A stretch of 5,010 bases of DNA from Bacteroidota bacterium (lineage in GTDB: Bacteria; Bacteroidota; Bacteroidia; UKL13-3): the NCBI GenBank assembly GCA_004293295.1, contig RDYC01000381.1, positions 1 through 5,010 of the forward strand. The letters are read 5' to 3'. The translations under genes were made by a program, and so were the position numbers. The notes below the pieces were generated by a model. That model saw only the letters and a list, made by a program, of their open reading frames with translations. It made no database searches and had not been told where the DNA came from. Of the stretch, positions 1-5,010 are shown piece by piece; position 1 is the stretch's first letter; every line of letters begins with the position of its first letter.

Positions 1-3000
1 ACCCATTGGGAAGACTTTAAAGCCAATGATGAATTGTTTTACGGCATCAACGGAGTAGCCGAAGATTTTTACATTATTAACGATTCGTTGCATTTTAAGG
101 TTCCTCACATGGAATTGGCCGAAAAATGCGGCTTTGAGGTGAATCACTTAGAGGGGGTGGTTACCATATCATCTACCCAAATGATTTTTGACGACATGCA
201 AATTAAAACCCCAACAACCACTGTTGGCAATTACTTTAGCATGAAATACGACAGTTGGGAAAGTTTTGATGATTTTTATAATAATGTTAAGCTAGAGGCC
301 CGCATTGTTCCATCACAGGTTGATATGCGTGATATAGCCTTATTCGCATCGCCATTTAAAGAGTACCCATACCGCTTAAAACTGCAAGGTTTGGCTAAGG
401 GAACGGTTGCCAATATTTCAGTTGATAAACTCAGTGCCTATTTCGGAGAAACAGGGCATATTGTTGGTGAAGCCAATTTTAACGGACTTCCTGATATTGA
501 AAATACATTTATAGATGCCAAAGTATTTTCATCGGTATTCTCAAAAGCTGATTTAGAATATTTGGCCCAAACTACCATTGCCGAAGAGGTAAGTAAATTC
601 GGGAATATCACTTTCAAAGGCAGTTACACCGGATTTTATAAAGATTTTGTTGCAGACGGATATTTCAATACAGCAATCGGTATCATCGAAACCGATTTAA
701 ACATGAAATTGGTGAATGATTACGAGTATTCGGGCAAGTGTGATTTGATTGATTTTAACCTGGGTAGTTTAACAAACAATCCCCTGTTTGGCCAACTTAC
801 GGTTTCTTCAAACCTTAAAGGAAACGGGTTGAGCTTTGATAACATGACCGTATCAGCTAACGCATTGGTGAGTTATTTAGATTTTCGAGGTTATCGTTAC
901 CAGCATATTGAGTTGCAAAGCCAGCTTGATAAAAAAGCCATAGTAGCACAAGCAAACTTGGTTGATCCAAATATTGCATTGCAATTCAACGGAAAAATGG
1001 ATTTTTTACCGGAAGTTCCTCGTTATGATTTTAATGCCAAGGTTAAAAACGCCAATGTTAAAGCATTGGGTATTGATACGGGAGAGCTATACGTATCATT
1101 CGATGCTGATATTAATTTTGCATGGCGCGACTTGGACCATAATGATGGTATCATTGACTTGCAACATATTTTATTGGTAAAAAGAGAGGATGAGTATAAA
1201 CTGAATCAAATGTTACTGAGCAGTGCCAGTATAAATGGTATCCGTAACATGATGTTTCAATCAGATGGTATTACCAGTGCAATAGTTGGGGTGTTTAATT
1301 TTGAAACCTTGCCTGCAGCATTAACAACCTCGTTTAAACAAGCCATTCCTGCATATTTTGCCAATACCGTAACAACTATTCAGGACGAACAAAATTTTAA
1401 GTTTAACACTACTATAAAAACACTTTACCCATTTGATAAACTCTTTTTAAATCAAGTGGAAGTTACTAATGCCGAAGTAAAAGGCCAGTATAACAATACT
1501 AAACAAACCTGGCAGGTAAATGCCACCATGGGGGAGTTGGCAATAAACAAATTCGGTGTTCGTGGATTAACACTACAACATCAAAAACAACTCAATCAGT
1601 TGGCAAATGTATCTGCTAAAGCCAAATCCGTTTTGTTTGGTGATACTGCGTTTGCAAGATCGGTAGACTTAGGCGTAAAGCTAACAGGTAATCAGGTTTT
1701 CGCTGGTTTAATGGTAGCCGACTCACTCAGTACATTTACTACCAATTTAAATGGAAATTTTACCTTAAGTAAGGATAGTATACTTGGATTGTTTAACAAG
1801 AGTTACATTTCATACAGAGAAAGTGATTTTATAATCCCCTCACTTAGTCAATTGGCTTTTACTTCAACCTCGCTTTGGTTTAATCAATTTAAATTGGTAA
1901 AAAGCGATGATGAGTACATCGTTTTAGATGGTACATACGGTTTTAGCACACCCCATAAACTCAAAGCAGATATTCATAAGGTAAAGTTAAATTTGGTAAA
2001 CGATTTGGTGCCATCTGTTAACATTAAGCTTAATGGGGAGGTAAATGGCTTGTTTGAAATGGCCACAACCAAATCAGGTGATGCCCTACTAACCGCAGAT
2101 GCGGGAGTTACAGCGCTTTCATTAGATGCTGATACCTTAGGCGATTTTAAGATAGTAACCAACTATGTAGAAAATGAAAGCCGGTTGATAGCCATCCTGC
2201 AATCATTAAAAGGCAAATTGCGTAACATGAAAGTTAATGGATATTATGACTTTTTACATCCGAATGATGCGTTAAATTTTGCCATTAATTTTGATGAGTC
2301 GGATATTACCTCGTTTCAGGCATTTGTAAAAGATTATATTAAATTATACAGTGGTAATATCAAGGCAAATGGGTTGCTTACCGGAAGTATAAAAAGGCCG
2401 GAACTAAACTGCGATATTGATTTAATGGGAGTAACACTTATGGTTGATTATCTAAAAACCATGTATTCCTTTAGTTCAAATATCAATATCAATGAACAAC
2501 TTATTAAGTTTTCGCCAACTGAGATACGTGATATCAATGACAATAAAGCATCACTAAATGGCCAAATCAAACACAATAATTTCAGTAATTTTGTGGCCAA
2601 CTTGAGCTTAACCGGATGCCGAAATTTTCAAGTACTGAATACCAAAGCGAAAGATAACGACTTGTTTTATGGCACTGCTTTCGCTGATGGAGCATTAACT
2701 TTATCAGGCCCGTTTACTGATTTGGTATTGGATGCCAAACTAACAACAGCAAAAGGCACATTAATCAACATCCCATTAACCTCAGATTATACTGACGGAG
2801 ACAATGGGTTGGTACACATTGTAAATAAAGATACCATTTACACCAATAACAATTATAAGCGGTCCGGCAGCATCAGTGGATTTGCCATTAATTGTTTGCT
2901 AAAAGCAACCAAAGATGCCGAGATCCAAATTATCATGGATGAACAACAAGGTGATAAGATAAGGGGAAAAGGAAGCGGGGATTTGAAATTTGAGTTAACA

Positions 3001-3885
3001 CGTAGCGGCCAATTTAATATGTATGGCGAAGTGGTAATTGATGAAGGAGATTACCGTTTTACGGCAATGAACTTATTCACTAAAAAATTCTTACTTAATA
3101 AAGGAGGTACTATTTCATGGACCGGTGACCCTTTTTCAGGTATCATGAATGTTACCGGACTTTATCCCATCAAGGCTTCTGTGGCAGATGTGGTGTCTTC
3201 GGCAACAATAGAAGAGCGTAGGGTTTTAGAGCAACAACGACTCCCCATTGAATGCTTGTTATATGTTAAAGGAAATCTACTCACTCCTGATATTAAGTTT
3301 GACATGAATGTGAAAGACTTAAATGGAGCATTATCCGGAAATGCAACTTCTGAATTGCAAAATACACTCAGGCTATGGCGGAATGATAATGATTTGATGA
3401 CCCAACAAGTAATTAGCTTAATGCTGTTTGGACGATTTGCACCAACCAATTTACAAAACTCAACTGCACCAAACGGGTTATCAGCAGGTGTTGGAAATAC
3501 ATTAAGCGGATTTGTATCAGCGCAAGCAACCAATTTGGTGCAACAGTTAATACCCGGACTTAATGTAAATGTTGATTACCAAAGTGGGATAATAGACCCA
3601 ACACAGAGCAGGGCCATTATTACAGCCGGAAAAAAATGGTTTGATAACAGGCTGGAGTTGCAAGCAAGTTTTGATCCGCTAAGTACCTATCAGAATTACC
3701 TTACCCAATACAATTTAACCAAGGAGGGTAACTTTAAAATAAGGGCATTTTCAAGGCAGCAACCTGATTTTATATTTAATAAACCCATTATAACAAGTGG
3801 AATGGGCTTGTATTACCGCAAAGAGTTTGATAAATTGCCTGACTTGTTAAAACGCAAAAGTAAAGTAGTAAATAATATTAATTAA
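1..3885 (+). CDS. tamB: TamB-like translocation/assembly module protein (AsmA/TamB superfamily), C-terminal part, 5' end outside window
   Basis: The reading frame is open from base 1 (it begins THWEDFKAND), so this is the C-terminal 1294 residues of a longer protein. The TTG at 34 and the first in-frame ATG at 109 are internal codons, not starts. Residues here count from base 1. Most of the protein is low-complexity beta-strand sequence with alternating hydrophobic and polar residues and recurring G-x-h-x-G turns, as expected for the AsmA/TamB beta-groove. The conserved TamB C-terminal domain (DUF490) covers about 900-1240: GEVVIDEGDYRF at 1009-1020, KKF and GGTISWTGDP at 1028-1044, LPIECLLYVKGNLLTPDIKF at 1081-1100, a QQVISLMLFGRF block at 1135-1146, and AGKKWFDNRLELQASFD at 1209-1225. 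The tail (GLYYRKEFDKL, 1269-1279) resembles other Bacteroidota members. Proteins of this family are anchored in the inner membrane, span the periplasm, and are implicated in phospholipid transport to the outer membrane and, with TamA/BamA-type partners, in outer-membrane protein assembly. Any N-terminal membrane anchor would be upstream. No frameshift or internal stop is seen. The family call is firm; the exact role in this organism is inferred. Confidence 0.9.
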   Translation, partial: THWEDFKANDELFYGINGVAEDFYIINDSLHFKVPHMELAEKCGFEVNHLEGVVTISSTQMIFDDMQIKTPTTTVGNYFSMKYDSWESFDDFYNNVKLEARIVPSQVDMRDIALFASPFKEYPYRLKLQGLAKGTVANISVDKLSAYFGETGHIVGEANFNGLPDIENTFIDAKVFSSVFSKADLEYLAQTTIAEEVSKFGNITFKGSYTGFYKDFVADGYFNTAIGIIETDLNMKLVNDYEYSGKCDLIDFNLGSLTNNPLFGQLTVSSNLKGNGLSFDNMTVSANALVSYLDFRGYRYQHIELQSQLDKKAIVAQANLVDPNIALQFNGKMDFLPEVPRYDFNAKVKNANVKALGIDTGELYVSFDADINFAWRDLDHNDGIIDLQHILLVKREDEYKLNQMLLSSASINGIRNMMFQSDGITSAIVGVFNFETLPAALTTSFKQAIPAYFANTVTTIQDEQNFKFNTTIKTLYPFDKLFLNQVEVTNAEVKGQYNNTKQTWQVNATMGELAINKFGVRGLTLQHQKQLNQLANVSAKAKSVLFGDTAFARSVDLGVKLTGNQVFAGLMVADSLSTFTTNLNGNFTLSKDSILGLFNKSYISYRESDFIIPSLSQLAFTSTSLWFNQFKLVKSDDEYIVLDGTYGFSTPHKLKADIHKVKLNLVNDLVPSVNIKLNGEVNGLFEMATTKSGDALLTADAGVTALSLDADTLGDFKIVTNYVENESRLIAILQSLKGKLRNMKVNGYYDFLHPNDALNFAINFDESDITSFQAFVKDYIKLYSGNIKANGLLTGSIKRPELNCDIDLMGVTLMVDYLKTMYSFSSNININEQLIKFSPTEIRDINDNKASLNGQIKHNNFSNFVANLSLTGCRNFQVLNTKAKDNDLFYGTAFADGALTLSGPFTDLVLDAKLTTAKGTLINIPLTSDYTDGDNGLVHIVNKDTIYTNNNYKRSGSISGFAINCLLKATKDAEIQIIMDEQQGDKIRGKGSGDLKFELTRSGQFNMYGEVVIDEGDYRFTAMNLFTKKFLLNKGGTISWTGDPFSGIMNVTGLYPIKASVADVVSSATIEERRVLEQQRLPIECLLYVKGNLLTPDIKFDMNVKDLNGALSGNATSELQNTLRLWRNDNDLMTQQVISLMLFGRFAPTNLQNSTAPNGLSAGVGNTLSGFVSAQATNLVQQLIPGLNVNVDYQSGIIDPTQSRAIITAGKKWFDNRLELQASFDPLSTYQNYLTQYNLTKEGNFKIRAFSRQQPDFIFNKPIITSGMGLYYRKEFDKLPDLLKRKSKVVNNIN

Positions 3886-3891
3886 TGATAT

Positions 3892-4845
3892 ATGAGTGCT
3901 AACGTAATTCCTTCGGTTAATTTGGGCGATTTTATTCATGGTGATGAAGCCGCAAAACATGCCTTTGTTCAACAGTTAGGCAAAGCATACGAGGATATTG
4001 GCTTTGTTGCTGTTAAAGGCCATTTTCTAAGCGATGAATTAAGCAATAATTTATACAACGAAGTACAAAAATTTTATGCATTGCCCACCGAAGATAAAAT
4101 TAAATATGAAGTACCCGGATTAGCAGGGCAACGTGGTTATACCGGATTTGGAAAAGAGCATGCTAAAGGCAGGAGCGAAGGTGATTTAAAAGAGTTTTGG
4201 CAATTCGGACAATATGTTGATGATGGAGATGCCATTGCAGCTGAGTATCCCGATAATGTGGTGGTGAGTGAGTATCCTGATTTTAACAGTTTAGGTAAAG
4301 AAGCTTATAAACGATTGGAAGAAACCGGAAGATACATGCTACGTGCCATTGCTATTTATTTAGGTTTAGACGAGTTTTATTTTGATGATAAAATACATAA
4401 TGGCAATAGCATTTTACGAGCCATTCATTACCCACCGATCACACATGAACCCAAAAGTGCGGTTCGTGCTGCAGAGCATGAAGATATTAATTTGATTACC
4501 CTGTTAATGGGGGCCTCGGCTGAGGGGCTAGAGGTATTAAACAAACAAAATCAGTGGGTGGGTATTACCGCATTGCCCGACCAATTGGTGGTAAATGTGG
4601 GTGATATGTTGCAACGCCTTACTAATAACAGATTGAAGTCAACCACACACCGTGTAGTTAATCCTCCTCGCGAAAAATGGAGCACCTCACGTTTTAGCAT
4701 TCCCTTCTTTTTACATCCTAAAAGCAATATGAAATTAGATTGCCTTACTGAATGTATCAGTGCGGATAACCCAATACAATATGAACCGATTACTGCCGGA
4801 GAATACCTTGACGAACGTTTACGTGAGATTGGGTTAAAGAAATAA
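3892..4845 (+). CDS. Fe(II)/2-oxoglutarate-dependent oxygenase, isopenicillin N synthase-like family
   Basis: This complete 317-residue protein has the two-part layout of the isopenicillin N synthase/plant-type dioxygenase family (COG3491-like). The N-terminal domain (about 6-115) begins with IPSVNLGDF and contains YEDIGFVAVKGH at 33-44 and FYALPTEDKIKY. The C-terminal jelly-roll core has the iron-binding triad H196-x-D198 and H253 (in STTHRVVNPP), 55 residues after the Asp. The co-substrate motif R267-F-S269 (RFSIPFF) normally binds the 2-oxoglutarate carboxylate. All catalytic positions are present, so the enzyme should be active and cytosolic; no signal peptide is visible. Its substrate cannot be read from sequence, and names such as isopenicillin N synthase or flavanone dioxygenase would be over-annotation. 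The ATG at 3892 is chosen because an in-frame TGA lies two codons upstream and the family's IPxxxL opening follows at once. No Shine-Dalgarno sequence precedes it, only AT-rich DNA, which is normal in Bacteroidota. It lies 6 bp after the tamB stop, so co-transcription is likely. Confidence 0.92.
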   Translation: MSANVIPSVNLGDFIHGDEAAKHAFVQQLGKAYEDIGFVAVKGHFLSDELSNNLYNEVQKFYALPTEDKIKYEVPGLAGQRGYTGFGKEHAKGRSEGDLKEFWQFGQYVDDGDAIAAEYPDNVVVSEYPDFNSLGKEAYKRLEETGRYMLRAIAIYLGLDEFYFDDKIHNGNSILRAIHYPPITHEPKSAVRAAEHEDINLITLLMGASAEGLEVLNKQNQWVGITALPDQLVVNVGDMLQRLTNNRLKSTTHRVVNPPREKWSTSRFSIPFFLHPKSNMKLDCLTECISADNPIQYEPITAGEYLDERLREIGLKK

Positions 4846-4860
4846 AATAGTCAAAGATAG

Positions 4861-4887
4861 ATAAGCCGCATAAGCGGCTTATTTTTT
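4861..4887 (+). terminator. Rho-independent terminator for the tamB-oxygenase transcript
   Basis: A perfect 9-bp inverted repeat, ATAAGCCGC (4861-4869) and GCGGCTTAT (4874-4882), encloses the 4-base loop ATAA. A run of six T (4882-4887) follows at once on the plus strand. The stem could extend by a G-T and an A-T pair to 4859-4884. It starts 16 bases after the oxygenase stop, the expected place for an intrinsic terminator. Read on the minus strand, the hairpin is followed by a broken T-rich stretch (CTATCTTTGACTATTTTA), so it may also end the convergent hrpB transcript, but less efficiently. The minus-strand stop codon (4879-4881) lies in the descending arm. Confidence 0.85.
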
Positions 4888-5010
4888 AATACCTCCCTTT
4901 GCCACAGGCTTTGCTAAAGTTGGATCATCAGGCCAGGCATGTTTAGGGTAACGCCTTTGCAATTCTTTTTTTACTTCAAAATAGGTATTGGTCCAGAAGC
5001 TTCTTAAATC
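4879..5010 (-). CDS. hrpB: ATP-dependent RNA helicase HrpB (DEAH-box), C-terminal tail, 5' end outside window
   Basis: On the minus strand an open frame enters at base 5010 and runs 43 codons to a TAA at 4881-4879. It begins DLRSFWTNTYFEVKKELQRR and continues with YPKHAWPDDP and a short lysine-rich tail (GGIKK). The pattern FW-x-x-x-Y-x-x-V-x-x-x-L-x-x-RYPKH-x-WP-(D/E)-DP is the hallmark of the extreme C-terminus of HrpB (HrpB_C domain), which in full-length proteins follows the DEAH helicase core, the helicase-associated domain and a long C-terminal region. HrpB proteins are DExH-box helicases of about 800 residues whose physiological role is poorly defined. Only this end is visible, so the helicase motifs cannot be checked and I cannot say whether the gene is intact. 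It converges on the oxygenase gene, with 33 bp between the two stop codons. The call rests on recognising the C-terminal motif alone. Confidence 0.82.
   Translation of the reverse strand, partial: DLRSFWTNTYFEVKKELQRRYPKHAWPDDPTLAKPVAKGGIKK

Noticed and set aside
34..36. TTG as a possible start codon for the long plus-strand frame
   Set aside because: The frame stays open to base 1 with protein-like sequence. The family normally has an N-terminal membrane anchor and further repeats that are absent here, so the true start is upstream of the window.
962..1180. Plus-strand 72-codon open frame in a second frame
   Set aside because: It lies wholly inside tamB in another frame, has no recognisable domain, and the tamB frame is clearly the coding one there.
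1974..2162. Minus-strand 62-codon open frame
   Set aside because: It is antisense to tamB, with no family resemblance and no sign of its own expression signals.
3162..3533. Minus-strand 123-codon open frame
   Set aside because: It is antisense to the most conserved part of the TamB domain. The composition looks like a reverse-complement shadow and no motif is present.
3700..3891. Search for a Bacteroidota-type promoter (TTTG about 33 bases upstream and TAnnTTTG near -7) before the oxygenase
   Set aside because: A TTTG occurs in this stretch, but no correctly spaced TAnnTTTG partner was found, so no promoter is annotated.
4514..4525. Small inverted repeat CCTC-GGCT-GAGG within the oxygenase gene
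   Set aside because: Only 4 bp of stem and no T run, inside a conserved coding region; consistent with chance.

Overview
The window is compact protein-coding DNA from a bacterium that is most likely a member of the Bacteroidota. The evidence is the AT-rich sequence, a start codon with no Shine-Dalgarno-like sequence, and a very large TamB-type protein whose conserved C-terminal blocks match the Bacteroidota form of the family. I cannot name a genus from the sequence alone. No mobile element, CRISPR array, tRNA or rRNA was seen, and no stretch over 300 bases lacks a gene.

Layout: bases 1-3885 (+) hold the C-terminal 1294 residues of a TamB-like envelope protein whose N-terminus lies before the window. 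Six bases later, 3892-4845 (+) encode a complete 317-residue Fe(II)/2-oxoglutarate-dependent oxygenase of the isopenicillin N synthase-like family. A 9-bp hairpin followed by a T run (4861-4887) probably ends this two-gene transcript. On the minus strand, 4879-5010 is the last 43 codons of a convergent gene, recognisable as the C-terminal tail of the DEAH-box helicase HrpB. Its stop codon lies inside the hairpin.

Working together: the 6-bp spacing and the terminator only after the second gene suggest that the TamB homologue and the oxygenase are co-transcribed. Their predicted roles differ (envelope lipid transport or assembly versus a cytosolic oxidation), so a shared pathway is not shown. 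The helicase is an independent convergent unit. I found no convincing evidence of a previously undescribed system. The points most worth a second look are the oxygenase of unknown substrate next to tamB and the overlap of terminator and hrpB 3' end.
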